From assembly GCA_020735665.1 (NCBI GenBank), contig CP085928.1, positions 2,154,501 through 2,218,500 on the forward strand: 64,000 bases of DNA. Reading direction: 5' to 3'. Source of the stretch: Lachnospiraceae bacterium GAM79. Its GTDB lineage: Bacteria; Bacillota; Clostridia; Lachnospirales; Lachnospiraceae. Below the pieces are notes generated by a model. That model made no database searches and was not told where the DNA came from. It saw nothing but the letters and a program-made list of their open reading frames with translations. The position numbers were made by a program, and so were the translations under genes. Positions 42,196-50,935 of the stretch are shown here, in pieces. Positions within the stretch are counted from its first letter, which is position 1. Every line of letters begins with the position of its first letter.

Positions 42196-42459
42196 TCATA
42201 CGATTTCTGATTCTTCCAGCTGGGACTCCTCCCGTCTTACAGTCCGATCAGCTCTACGGGTACGTTCTCTGGTGGATATTTCTCTTGCCACCTTGTCATC
42301 AATATATTCACGGGTAGCCTGCGGGACATATTTTTCATACAGTTTCTGTACTGTATCATTTAATTCCCCCTGAAGATCGGTGTCCCTTTTTTCCATGTGG
42401 AACTTTAACGCATCCAATTTTTCTGTGTTAAAACTGACATTGATCGTAGTATTTCTCAT
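42196..42459 (-). CDS. DUF6103 family protein
   Basis: From ATG 42459, behind GGAG, the protein is 87 residues: MRNTTINVSFNTEKLDALKF, then HMEKRDTDLQGELNDTVQKL and YEKYVPQATREYIDDK. This is the DUF6103 pattern, a ribbon-helix-helix-like protein in Clostridia ICEs that probably binds DNA near oriT. The longer frame to 42489 lacks support. Most of the C-terminal third is very charged (RERTRRADRTVRREE). Confidence 0.7.
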   Translation of the reverse strand: MRNTTINVSFNTEKLDALKFHMEKRDTDLQGELNDTVQKLYEKYVPQATREYIDDKVAREISTRERTRRADRTVRREESQLEESEIV

Positions 42460-42493
42460 TTCAAATCTCCTTTTTCTTTCAGAAAGCAAATCA

Positions 42494-42515
42494 GGCGGCT
42501 GCTCACACAGCCGCC
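42494..42515 (-). terminator. GC-rich stem-loop
   Basis: GGCGGCTG (42494-42501) and CAGCCGCC (42508-42515) form a perfect 8-bp stem with a 6-base loop between two small genes. On the minus strand it is followed by TGATTTGCTTTCT, a poor T-run. It may act as an attenuator or an RNA-stability element rather than a full terminator. Confidence 0.5.
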
Positions 42516-42528
42516 CGATCTCGTTTCA

Positions 42529-42807
42529 TCAGGTTCTTAAATAATGGATTAGTTCAATGGCATCTGCAAGACCCGCCTTATAATACCTCAAACGCTCCTG
42601 TTCCGGTATATCCATTTTAGCCATAAGCTGGTCATCCAACCATTGCCGGTCATCCTCTGAAAGGCTATTGAGAATTCGATCCATGCGGAGGACATGTTCC
42701 TTGGTCTCTGTGCAATAAGCGGGAACCTTGTCCTCTTCACTTTTTCTCTTCAGCTCCAGAACTCGTTCTTCGATTACCTGATTTAACTGATCCATAATCT
42801 CATCCAT
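42529..42807 (-). CDS. Small conjugation-associated protein
   Basis: This is a 92-residue, highly charged helical protein (MDEIMDQLNQVIEERVLELK, later EDDRQWLDDQLMAKMDI and ADAIELIHYL). It resembles small DUF-type proteins common in Clostridia ICEs, but no name can be given. It is followed by the GC stem-loop at 42494-42515. Neighbours suggest a role near the relaxosome. It starts at ATG 42807 after AGGGAAG. Confidence 0.65.
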   Translation of the reverse strand: MDEIMDQLNQVIEERVLELKRKSEEDKVPAYCTETKEHVLRMDRILNSLSEDDRQWLDDQLMAKMDIPEQERLRYYKAGLADAIELIHYLRT

Positions 42808-42920
42808 CGGTTACTTCCCTCCTTTCAGCCACACACAATACCGAACTTTTTTCTAAAAGTCGATATCACATATCCATAAACTGTCCAGGCAAATCTGCAC
42901 AAATTTCATTTTTAGCTGCC

Positions 42921-43946
42921 TCATTCCGGAATAGTTGCCAGCCTTCCAAAAGCATACAGATGGCTGTTCCAGTAAGGAGAAGTAAGGTCCGCATAGCCAA
43001 TAGGCGAACCACAATGCAGCATCCTAGAGCCTCCAACATAAATCCCCACATGGCTGACCGCCCCTGCAGATGCATAAGTTCCCGTAAAAAACACCAGATC
43101 TCCGGGTCTAGCTTCCTCTCTTGACACAATCGCACACTGGTCATAAATCCCCTGAGCTGTTGTTCGGGAAAGGTGATACACCCCGGATCTCGTGTAGACC
43201 CAACAGATATATCCACTGCAGTCGAAACTGGTGTCTGGAGAACTACCGCCCCATACATAGGGATAACCAATATAACGGGTTGCCTCTGCCATCAGCGCGG
43301 AAAAACTCCCATCTCCCATAGCCTGTCCGGGAGGAAGACCATTTCCACCTGGTACACTCACACCGTATTTTGCCAGCATATAGATGCGCTGTACATTCGT
43401 TTTATCTTCCAGAGAAACCTCCTGGTTTAATTCTGCAGCAAGATTTCCGTAGACCATATTCAGGCTTTGGATTGGAATTGCAACTGTATAGGTTTCTCCC
43501 TCTTCATCCTCCCTCTCCTCATACTCTACAAAACAATCTGCGAATGCCCGATAGTCCCCCTCATCCATCCGAGGGTACTCCTTACCAAAAAACAGGGCAT
43601 AAAAAATCGCTTTTACCTGGTAGGGATCTACTTCTTCGGCTTCTGCCATACCATTAATTTCATTTAACACCCCATCCAGTTTTTCAAAACTGTCCTGCAT
43701 ATTTTCGATGTACATCCGATACTCTGCTGGCACCTTTGAGGACAAATACCCTCCATGAAAGGACAGCTGGACAGCAGAAATGTTATGGTCTACAGTCCCA
43801 GAAAGCGTGCACATAATCATGGTGGCAATTAAAATAACAGGGGTTACTAATGCTGCAATAACAGAAAAAACCACAGTCCGCCCATTCCGGTCAGATAGGG
43901 TAAGCGCTACCAGTTTTGCTGTCACAGCGGCAGCTGAGACGGCCAT
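42921..43946 (-). CDS. NlpC/P60 cell-wall hydrolase of the transfer system
   Basis: This is a 341-residue protein. An N-terminal membrane segment (about 26-48, VVFSVIAALVTPVILIATMI) anchors it. After a helical stalk, the last 120 residues are an NlpC/P60 peptidase: IGYPYVWGGSSPDTSFDCSG holds the catalytic Cys, HVGIYVGGSRMLHCG holds the His, and a residue near the end completes the triad. It should cut peptidoglycan peptides to let the conjugation channel pass, like VirB1/CwlT-type proteins. Confidence 0.9.
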   Translation of the reverse strand: MAVSAAAVTAKLVALTLSDRNGRTVVFSVIAALVTPVILIATMIMCTLSGTVDHNISAVQLSFHGGYLSSKVPAEYRMYIENMQDSFEKLDGVLNEINGMAEAEEVDPYQVKAIFYALFFGKEYPRMDEGDYRAFADCFVEYEEREDEEGETYTVAIPIQSLNMVYGNLAAELNQEVSLEDKTNVQRIYMLAKYGVSVPGGNGLPPGQAMGDGSFSALMAEATRYIGYPYVWGGSSPDTSFDCSGYICWVYTRSGVYHLSRTTAQGIYDQCAIVSREEARPGDLVFFTGTYASAGAVSHVGIYVGGSRMLHCGSPIGYADLTSPYWNSHLYAFGRLATIPE

Positions 43947-43999
43947 AAAATCACTCCTTCCACACTTTTTATCGAGATATTCATCTGACGCATCAGGAT

Positions 44000-44521
44000 T
44001 TATTTCATTCCATCATAGCCCCCCATATGAAACAGGCTCTGCTGATAGAAGTCTCCCTCTCTTTCCTGTTTCTGTACAAGCTGATAAGCATGTTCGATTG
44101 CGTCCTCCAGAAACTGGGTTTCAAACCCTGCCGTTTCGTACCCTTGCCAGATTACATTGGAATAATAGTCAGAGGGAATTCCAAATGAATGCCCTGGTGT
44201 CATCACATAAACCATGGCCGGAACAATTTTTCCATCCAGTTCAATCTCCAGCATCTGCTTATCATAGAAATTCGGATACCCTTCATAAAGATCCAGCGAT
44301 GCCTCGTCTTTCTTCTGAATCTCCCAGACCAGTATCGGCACAGTACTCCCTGCTTTAGGTTCTACGGTTGCCACAGCCCCCCTGCGGCCTCCCCGAAATA
44401 ACAGTTCGTAATCCTTTAATTCACTCTTTCCTACTACCTTCGCAGTCGGACAACGAAATGCCATCTGCTCCAGATTCAGATTGCTCCCATAGGCAATATA
44501 AAGTCTTTGTTTTCCTTTCAA
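44000..44521 (-). CDS. Gamma-glutamylcyclotransferase (AIG2-like)
   Basis: I choose the TTG at 44521, seven bases after AGGAGG, giving 173 residues starting (M)KGKQRLYIAYGSNLNLEQMA. The YGSN motif, ATVEPKAGSTVPILVWEI and LYEGYPNFYDK are marks of GGCT/AIG2 proteins, which cyclise gamma-glutamyl groups. It overlaps no neighbour with this start; an earlier codon would overlap the amidoligase. The pair probably makes and trims a gamma-glutamyl link. Confidence 0.8.
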   Translation of the reverse strand: MKGKQRLYIAYGSNLNLEQMAFRCPTAKVVGKSELKDYELLFRGGRRGAVATVEPKAGSTVPILVWEIQKKDEASLDLYEGYPNFYDKQMLEIELDGKIVPAMVYVMTPGHSFGIPSDYYSNVIWQGYETAGFETQFLEDAIEHAYQLVQKQEREGDFYQQSLFHMGGYDGMK

Positions 44522-44535
44522 TTTGCTTCCTCCTG

Positions 44536-45579
44536 TCACATTCGCATACAAAAAGCCGGGGATTCCTGTGCTTCCCCAGCTGATTCTAATTCCTCAATTG
44601 GATGAATGGTTTCCTGTCTCTGGATCCGTTCTGCCAATTCCTTCTCCCGCTTCTGTCGCATTCTTTCCTTTTGTGCTTCCGCCTGAGCCGGATCCTTCCA
44701 GGCAATACAGCCCGGCAGATTTGCCAGCAGATGTTGACGAGCTGTGGCGAATTCTTCCCCATTTAATCCTAGCCGTAAAAGCCAAGTGCGGAATGTATAC
44801 TTCTCATTGCTGGTCTGAGTTTTTCTTCTGCTGGCGCAGGACTGATTCAGCGCTTGGGCGCCAATCGCCAGACAAAACTGGATATAGGCCTTAATCTTGC
44901 CTGCATGAAGCGTCCCATTGAACAGACGAAATTCCACTGTTCCTTTCTGAAAAACAGAATGAAGGTTCAGACAATGATAGCGGCTATCATCATAATGCTG
45001 GTCTCTGCGGCTCTCCCCGTTATACCAGATCCGTTCCACTGCCTCCATACTCTTTGGTTTTCTTCTGTTTAATTCTTCCAAAAATCGTGTGTCTACTGGC
45101 TGACACCACCGATGCTGTCGATCCACGGACACCCCCAGAGCTTTATAGATCAGATCTTCCTTGGCTGCCATGATATTAGTGATATTACGAAGGGTTCTGG
45201 CATCAAACGGTTCCGCATTGATATGCACATGGATACCGCAGCTTCCATTCGTCAGTGCCCCATGCTCTTTCAGCTTCCGGATGATCTCCTGAATCGTCAC
45301 AATATCCTCATAGCGACAGATGGGACTTACCATCTCCGTCTGATATTCTCTCCCTGCATTGATCTTTCTCCCATTCGATTTTTTCTGCGCTGTTATACTC
45401 CCATCACTCATAAACTTCCACTGCCGCCCCTCCGTGTCAATGGCTGCATAGGTATCGTAATAGGTTCCCAGATATTTGACTCTAGTTCCAAAATACTCTG
45501 CCGTTACCTCAGCCGCTTTCGCACGGGTAATGCCGGTCATCTCAATCTCAATGCCAAATTTCTGCTCCTTTAACTCCAT
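44536..45579 (-). CDS. Amidoligase (Amidoligase_2, COOH-NH2 ligase type)
   Basis: This is a 347-residue protein. FGIEIEMTG near the start and NGSCGIHVHINAE followed by RYHCLNLHSVF and VEFRLFNGTL are the family's metal and nucleotide-binding elements of the COOH-NH2 ligase fold. These enzymes make amide bonds between peptides or amines. The neighbouring GGCT gene is the known partner in such loci. The C-terminal 80 residues are charged. The substrate is unknown, though the neighbouring cell-wall hydrolase suggests the wall or surface. Confidence 0.8.
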   Translation of the reverse strand: MELKEQKFGIEIEMTGITRAKAAEVTAEYFGTRVKYLGTYYDTYAAIDTEGRQWKFMSDGSITAQKKSNGRKINAGREYQTEMVSPICRYEDIVTIQEIIRKLKEHGALTNGSCGIHVHINAEPFDARTLRNITNIMAAKEDLIYKALGVSVDRQHRWCQPVDTRFLEELNRRKPKSMEAVERIWYNGESRRDQHYDDSRYHCLNLHSVFQKGTVEFRLFNGTLHAGKIKAYIQFCLAIGAQALNQSCASRRKTQTSNEKYTFRTWLLRLGLNGEEFATARQHLLANLPGCIAWKDPAQAEAQKERMRQKREKELAERIQRQETIHPIEELESAGEAQESPAFCMRM

Positions 45580-45594
45580 TCATAGTCTCCCCTT

Positions 45595-47424
45595 TTAGCG
45601 TCCTCCTGCCTTTCCGAACAGTCTGGCTTTGTGTTCCGGGGCATTTACCATTAAGTTATATCGCTCATTTCCACATTTATACAGGCAGACTCCCCGTTGT
45701 GGATACCGGATCAGGTTATACTCACTATCCTCCAGCTGCAGGGTATCCGTATAAAACTTGGCATCAATGCTCCCCGCATTGAACAGAAACTGATGCGTCG
45801 GGATGGAAAACAGCGGCTTGGTATACTCCCTCACGCCATCCAGATTAAAATCCTCTAGGTTCTGGCTGGCTATGATAACTGCAGAATCTTTTTTTCGCAC
45901 ACGCTTCATAAAATTTCTAACATACTCTACTGCAGTCAGGTTGGAAAGGAACAGATAAAACTCATCCAGACTGGCTGCCGTATTGCCTTGTGTCAAAAGA
46001 ACATCGCTCATAAACGAAAGCACATTAAAAAGCAATGCATTTTTAAGGCTCCTGCTGGCCTGTAACAGTCCTTTTACCCCAAAGGTAATGAAGCCATCAT
46101 CGGTGATATTGGTATGTCCATTAAAGAACTTGCTCTCAGCTCCCACACACATAGAATTCAGCCCAAGAAGAATACTCTGAATCATTTCTGCTGTATAAAG
46201 CTGTCTTCTGTTTTCGTCAAATCCCTGATATTCTTCCTCAATGAACGCATAAAGATCGGAGAGAACTGGGTAATCCTCCGCAGCCAGGCATTCAAAATCA
46301 CTTTCGTCTGTAATCCCCCATCTGGTATATAACTTCTGCAGCATGATCTCAATCACATCGATTTCCCTGTCGGAAAAATCCTTGTAGCTTCGGAAAAAGT
46401 CCTTTAAGAAACTGATATGCTGGGATAATCTGGACCGGATGCGAAAGGTCTGAGGTGCATCCAGATCCTCCGGGCTTCCCGCTTCGTCCCAGGTTTTCGG
46501 TTCCAGAGGGTTGATAATGAACTCCCCACTCATTAAGTCGATAAAACACCCTCCCAGATTATTGGTCAGATCTTCATACTCCATTTCCGGATCCAGAGCG
46601 CAGATATGCATTCCGGACTCCCTTAAATTCGTCAGCAGCAATTTAAGCAGATAGCTTTTTCCCTGTCCGCTGTTTCCCAGAATCAGGATATTGGCATTCG
46701 TCTTATCATCTGCTCTCCGGTTAAAATCCACCAGTACATTACTCCCAAATTTATCTCTCCCAATATAGAACCCATGAGGATCCGTCTTTCCTGAATAGTT
46801 AAAGGGATACAGATTCGCCACACTGCTGGCCGGAAGCACTCTCTCAAACTGATCCTTAAACAGGTTATAACCGCTTGGCATTACACACCGGAACCCCTGT
46901 TGTTGACGGAGGATCAGTCGGTCTACATTCAATTTTGACCGGATCAGTTCCGTTAGTACTTCTGTTTGAAGAAGCTTCAAATGCTCCAGATCATGGGCAC
47001 ACAACTCCAGATATACTGCCGTATGGAGGAGGGGTTCTCGGTTACGGTGCATCTGGGCTACGATGGTAGTTACATCCTGTAAATTACTTTCAGCCAAAAC
47101 AGTCTGCTGTAAATCACTGGTATTGCTCCGATCCATCCGGTTTTTGTTGGCTGCATTACTGATGATCTTCCGCTCCTCAACGGGTGTCACATGACGGGTA
47201 TAGATCCGCAAGGTTACACCATCTTTCTCCCCTAAATGTGAAAGAATTGCCTGCTCTTCCGTAGCAGTCGGGTACTCCCGCAGTGCCCAGACACAACGAT
47301 AGGTGTTACCGCAAATAAAATGATCTGTTTCAAATTTAATGACAGACGGGGCAATCATATCCAGAAATTCCTGGATACGCACATTATCTTCCCTGTCATC
47401 AACTGCTGTTCTTCCTTTTTTCAA
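45595..47424 (-). CDS. VirB4-type ATPase (C-terminal part)
   Basis: This is a 609-residue ATPase that powers pilus or channel assembly. The Walker A box GNSGQGKS lies at about residue 247 and the Walker B-type strand TAASLDEFYLFL at about 485; IIASQNLEDF marks the later motif. The N-terminal domain seems to be encoded separately by the 199-residue gene above, so the usual VirB4 is split in two. It starts at TTG 47424 behind GAGGAGGAGATGA. Confidence 0.85.
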   Translation of the reverse strand: MKKGRTAVDDREDNVRIQEFLDMIAPSVIKFETDHFICGNTYRCVWALREYPTATEEQAILSHLGEKDGVTLRIYTRHVTPVEERKIISNAANKNRMDRSNTSDLQQTVLAESNLQDVTTIVAQMHRNREPLLHTAVYLELCAHDLEHLKLLQTEVLTELIRSKLNVDRLILRQQQGFRCVMPSGYNLFKDQFERVLPASSVANLYPFNYSGKTDPHGFYIGRDKFGSNVLVDFNRRADDKTNANILILGNSGQGKSYLLKLLLTNLRESGMHICALDPEMEYEDLTNNLGGCFIDLMSGEFIINPLEPKTWDEAGSPEDLDAPQTFRIRSRLSQHISFLKDFFRSYKDFSDREIDVIEIMLQKLYTRWGITDESDFECLAAEDYPVLSDLYAFIEEEYQGFDENRRQLYTAEMIQSILLGLNSMCVGAESKFFNGHTNITDDGFITFGVKGLLQASRSLKNALLFNVLSFMSDVLLTQGNTAASLDEFYLFLSNLTAVEYVRNFMKRVRKKDSAVIIASQNLEDFNLDGVREYTKPLFSIPTHQFLFNAGSIDAKFYTDTLQLEDSEYNLIRYPQRGVCLYKCGNERYNLMVNAPEHKARLFGKAGGR

Positions 47425-47441
47425 GTCATCTCCTCCTCACT

Positions 47442-48041
47442 CTAAATCTCTGGTATGATCCACCGCTCCCCGTCAAAGTCTTCAAACTTCTCTGTGGTCA
47501 CGTTCTGCTCATAGTAAACAGCCAGGATACGTTTGATATCCTCTTTATCTGCCCGTTTAACAGAAAAACTCTGTTCCTTCAGGGATTTTTCAATCCTGGA
47601 AAGGTACGGAAAAATATCCGATTCCTTTTCATCTTTTAACCGCAGCATAATCAGAAATTCACGGGCTGTCGCCATCTGCACCTGAATCCGGTCCAGATGG
47701 GTCTGATCCTGTTCCAAAAGACGGCGTATGACTGGATTCTCTTCCTGCTCCATCTGACTTTTCAGAAACCGCTTGTTGTCTTCAAAGCTTTCCCTGCTGT
47801 TTAGACACAGCATCTCAATCTCTGCCACTCCTTTTAGTACAGTCATAAGAGCATAGATTCTTGCCCCGACACTAGATTCGGACAAAACAGAAATATTCGT
47901 TGGTTTTACAATAAAATACACCAGCTCCCCCTGTCCGTAGGTCACCAGACTGTAGTCTGTAATCTCCTTTGCACCAATGAACTGCCGTGTGGAGAGGCGC
48001 TTCTCTGCCTCTTTTTTCGCTTTTCGTTTCTCCCTGCTCAT
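47442..48041 (-). CDS. VirB4 N-terminal-domain-like conjugation protein
   Basis: This is a 199-residue protein: GELVYFIVKPTNISVLSESS and VGARIYALMTVLKGVAEIEM, followed by a long charged coiled helix and AREFLIMLRLKDEKESDIF, fit the N-terminal CagE/TrbE/VirB domain of VirB4-type ATPases. It is separated from the ATPase by a stop and 17 bases. It may form part of the same complex. Its start overlaps the VirB3-like gene by four bases. Confidence 0.65.
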   Translation of the reverse strand: MSREKRKAKKEAEKRLSTRQFIGAKEITDYSLVTYGQGELVYFIVKPTNISVLSESSVGARIYALMTVLKGVAEIEMLCLNSRESFEDNKRFLKSQMEQEENPVIRRLLEQDQTHLDRIQVQMATAREFLIMLRLKDEKESDIFPYLSRIEKSLKEQSFSVKRADKEDIKRILAVYYEQNVTTEKFEDFDGERWIIPEI

Positions 48042-48298
48042 TCATACCTCCACTCAAAAAATTGCTGACGCATAAAAAAATACGCACAGGCATACCGGAT
48101 AAAATCCAGAATGCTGGTATCTTCAAAGCGGATCGTCAGAAATCCATATACCCCTGTCAGAACACAAGGGAACATAAATCCCGCCTGCGTAGCTGCTAAA
48201 ATGGAGACCAATCCGCAAATACCAAGAATCCCAATGTCCCGAAGCTGCCATAACCAAAGTGTTGCTTTTGATTTCAAATGGTCCGGATAAATATACAA
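48038..48298 (-). CDS. VirB3/PrgI-like small membrane protein
   Basis: This is an 86-residue protein with two membrane segments (about 22-38, DIGILGICGLVSILAATQAG, and 42-57, MFPCVLTGVYGFLTI) and a C-terminal DFIRYACAYFFMRQQFFEWR element typical of PrgI/VirB3 partners of VirB4. It probably anchors the ATPase to the membrane. It lies directly upstream of the VirB4 pair, as in other Gram-positive systems. Confidence 0.75.
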   Translation of the reverse strand: MYIYPDHLKSKATLWLWQLRDIGILGICGLVSILAATQAGFMFPCVLTGVYGFLTIRFEDTSILDFIRYACAYFFMRQQFFEWRYE

Positions 48299-48318
48299 CC
48301 GATCACCTCCAAATAATA

Positions 48319-48349
48319 ACCGCCGGCATGATGAAGCTCTGCCGGCGGT
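48319..48349 (-). terminator. Perfect 10-bp stem-loop
   Basis: ACCGCCGGCA (48319-48328) and TGCCGGCGGT (48340-48349) form a perfect 10-bp stem with an 11-base loop. On the minus strand it is followed by TATTATTTGG. It lies between the RHH gene and the VirB3-like gene, inside the transfer operon, so it may be a leaky terminator or RNA-processing signal. Confidence 0.5.
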
Positions 48350-48366
48350 ATGTTCGATCCTTCCTC

Positions 48367-48717
48367 TTATTCAGTTTCCTCAAGTTCTGCCTTTCCCTCT
48401 GTCTCCTGCATCTCTCCAGATACTACATGTTCTTCCTGCGAAAGTACATCTTCAATCAGTCCGATCACAAATTCTTTCTGGCTCTGTCCTGTCTTTTTGA
48501 GGTATTTTTTTAACCTCTGAAAAAACTCCTCTGATACCTGAAATGCCAGTGTCCTGGTTCCGTTTGCCATCTCTCTTTCTCCCTTCTCAAAGTGGTCTTT
48601 TAGAATCCGTTCCATATACTCGTTCAGCTTGATTCCCCATTCTTCCTGTTCTTCCCGAACTTTCTTATGCAGGGATTCTGGAATCATGGCGCATAAATTT
48701 TTCTTACGCTCTTCCAT
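48367..48717 (-). CDS. Ribbon-helix-helix-type protein
   Basis: This is a 116-residue protein. Two segments look like ribbon-helix-helix motifs: NLCAMIPESLHKKVREEQEE with NEYMERILKDHF, and RTLAFQVSEEFFQRLKKYLK with QKEFVIGLIEDV. The C-terminal tail is acidic. It may control the transfer genes or assist partition. No binding site can be stated. Confidence 0.7.
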   Translation of the reverse strand: MEERKKNLCAMIPESLHKKVREEQEEWGIKLNEYMERILKDHFEKGEREMANGTRTLAFQVSEEFFQRLKKYLKKTGQSQKEFVIGLIEDVLSQEEHVVSGEMQETEGKAELEETE

Positions 48718-48827
48718 TTGACTCTCCTTTCCTCGTTTTTACAAACCAAGTATATCCATAAAGAGATGAGATAGCTATGACGATACCCAACAAAGATTGC
48801 CTGAAAACGGAAGCAGAACTACCAATC

Positions 48828-50549
48828 TTATGGTTCTTTCTCCTCCTTCATCTTGCGCAAAAAATAAGCGATACCACGGAGAACAAAATCCACACACGGT
48901 ATCGCTACGCTATTTCCAAGAGCTTTATAACGGGCACTGTCCGAGGCACCAGGGATATCTGTCCAGTGATCCGGAAAACCCTGCAACCGTTCACACTCCA
49001 AAGGCGTCAGTCTCCGGATCAGTTTCCGGTTCTCAACAATACATTTATCTTCGCTGACATATTGATTATTAATCCCCTTATGATCTGTATATCCAATGGT
49101 TCCTACCGTATTCTGATACGGCTCACACACCAGATCCGTAGCATCCTTATGCTGTCTGGCACTCTGAGTCGCTGTTACCCGATTTTGCAGAAATTCATCA
49201 CTTCTCTGGCGGCTGAACACTGCATGACGGTCTGCGCTCGTAAGAGTATAGGATATATCCGGCTGGCATCCCAGACCATTTCCTCCATTTTGTACTTCCC
49301 GATCAATGATATTTCCGGCAATACAATAACTCTCCGGCATATCTGAAACCAGTGGGACATTGTTTCCTCCTGTTCCATACCGGGCTGACATGGTAGGGGC
49401 CACCTCATGCGGACCTGTATATCTGGCATCAATCCCGTGATTCTCAAACAGAATCTGGTAATTGTTCCCGCCGGTTTCTGCCTCCTCTGTAAGGGCTAGA
49501 TCCGGAGTTTCCTCTGCCCCAGCACTCCCCTGCTGGATGCCCATCACCAAAGGCGGATGACCACTCATCCCTGCCCGCAGGGTTGCTGTTACATCGACCG
49601 AAACATCCATACGCTCTCCTCCTTGGTCATTGAGGCACAGACACTCTTCTTTTTCTGCACTTTCAAACTTCCTCATCCCCCCTGCCACAAAGGTCTGCAT
49701 CTGCAAATTGGTCGTTGCCATCAAAGCTCCGGATATTCCATTAAGGTTGATTGTTTCTTCCCTCTGATCAATATGAACCGCAAAAATATCCACCTGTTTT
49801 TCCTCTGCTACTCTACTCCCGCCTGAATCCGCAGAGCTGTTTCCAGCTGCGGCGGTAACTCCTTTCCCCTGATCTTGGCCCTCCGCAGGATCCCCAGGCA
49901 GGCGTTCCTGCTCAAATAATATCTTTGGTGCGGTGAGTCCTCCAAAATCTGCGACAAGGAAGATTCTACGGCGGCGCTGGGCGACTCCCCAGTATTGAGC
50001 ATCCAAGACTCTCCAAGCCAGGCTGAATTGATCTCCCAAAATGGCAGCCCCAGCAGATTCCCAGCGCCCGGTGTCAGGTCGAGGCACATGACAGGTACTG
50101 TCCTTGATATGGACAATCTCCTCGATGACCGCCCGGAAATCTTCTCCATTTGCGGAACTGAATGCTCCAGGGACATTTTCCCAAACGAGGTATCGAGGTC
50201 GAATAAAGTCATCTGATACCCCTCGTCTTTCATCCTCTGCTCTCATCTCCTTTACTATGCGTACCTGGTCCATAAACAGACCGGAGCGCTCCCCTGCCAA
50301 TCCTTTCCGTAATCCGGCTACTGACAAATCCTGACAGGGGCTGCCTCCGCAGATTACATCCACAGGCGGCAATTTTGCTCCATCCAGTTTTGTAATGTCC
50401 CCTACATGGATCATATCTGGAAACCGGAGTTTGGTTACCCTCATGGGAAACGGTTCTATCTCACTGGCCCATACCGGTACACCTCCACAGTGAACTGCCG
50501 CCAAAGGGAATCCTCCAATCCCGTCAAACAGACTCCCCAGTGTCATCAT
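48828..50549 (-). CDS. C5-cytosine DNA methyltransferase
   Basis: This is a 573-residue enzyme. Motifs: LFDGIGGFPLA (I, SAM binding), GGSPCQDLS (IV, the PCQ catalytic cysteine), WENVPGAF (VI), AQRRRRIFLVADF (VIII), LTPLECERLQGFPDHW (IX) and YKALGNSVAIPCV (X). Between VIII and IX lies a very long variable region of about 300 residues (target recognition plus a repeated AT/NG-rich linker), longer than in a typical 300-400 residue enzyme. No restriction enzyme gene is nearby, so it probably protects the element from host restriction. Confidence 0.95.
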   Translation of the reverse strand: MMTLGSLFDGIGGFPLAAVHCGGVPVWASEIEPFPMRVTKLRFPDMIHVGDITKLDGAKLPPVDVICGGSPCQDLSVAGLRKGLAGERSGLFMDQVRIVKEMRAEDERRGVSDDFIRPRYLVWENVPGAFSSANGEDFRAVIEEIVHIKDSTCHVPRPDTGRWESAGAAILGDQFSLAWRVLDAQYWGVAQRRRRIFLVADFGGLTAPKILFEQERLPGDPAEGQDQGKGVTAAAGNSSADSGGSRVAEEKQVDIFAVHIDQREETINLNGISGALMATTNLQMQTFVAGGMRKFESAEKEECLCLNDQGGERMDVSVDVTATLRAGMSGHPPLVMGIQQGSAGAEETPDLALTEEAETGGNNYQILFENHGIDARYTGPHEVAPTMSARYGTGGNNVPLVSDMPESYCIAGNIIDREVQNGGNGLGCQPDISYTLTSADRHAVFSRQRSDEFLQNRVTATQSARQHKDATDLVCEPYQNTVGTIGYTDHKGINNQYVSEDKCIVENRKLIRRLTPLECERLQGFPDHWTDIPGASDSARYKALGNSVAIPCVDFVLRGIAYFLRKMKEEKEP

Positions 50550-50920
50550 CCGCCCATCTCCATTCCCTTTTGTATCGGTACTTCACATAGTTCCCATCCA
50601 ATCTCCTGTTCGCTGACCCGTCTAAGCGGAATCTGAAGCTGCCTTGCTGCACGGATTTCCTGCTCCATTCCTGAAGACAGTTCACTTCCACACACCCAGA
50701 CTTCCTCACACACCTTCAAAATCCGAAGCCCCATATCTGTTCCCAGCTTCCTCTCTTCTGGGACTCCATCATCCAGCATCTGCGGATATAACAGATGGGA
50801 GGCAATTGGCGTAACCCCCTGGTTCATGGCATAACGACAGGCTGCCTTTGCAAATGCTACATTCCGCTCAACATCTCCAGAATACGGAGATGCAATATAC
50901 ACCAGTTTGTTGTGTTCCAT
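50546..50920 (-). CDS. Nucleoside 2-deoxyribosyltransferase-like protein
   Basis: This is a 124-residue protein: LVYIASPYSGDVERNVAFAK, TPIASHLLYPQMLDDGVPEE, and VWVCGSELSSGMEQEIRAAR fit a DUF4406/nucleoside deoxyribosyltransferase-like Rossmann domain. In phages and ICEs such proteins are found near methyltransferases, with unknown function. Its stop overlaps the methyltransferase start by four bases (ATGA). Confidence 0.7.
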   Translation of the reverse strand: MEHNKLVYIASPYSGDVERNVAFAKAACRYAMNQGVTPIASHLLYPQMLDDGVPEERKLGTDMGLRILKVCEEVWVCGSELSSGMEQEIRAARQLQIPLRRVSEQEIGWELCEVPIQKGMEMGG

Positions 50921-50935
50921 CCTTCACCGTCCTCT

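Noticed and set aside
48828-50920. Restriction-modification system
   Set aside because: No endonuclease gene is visible on either side of the methyltransferase. It is an orphan within the window.
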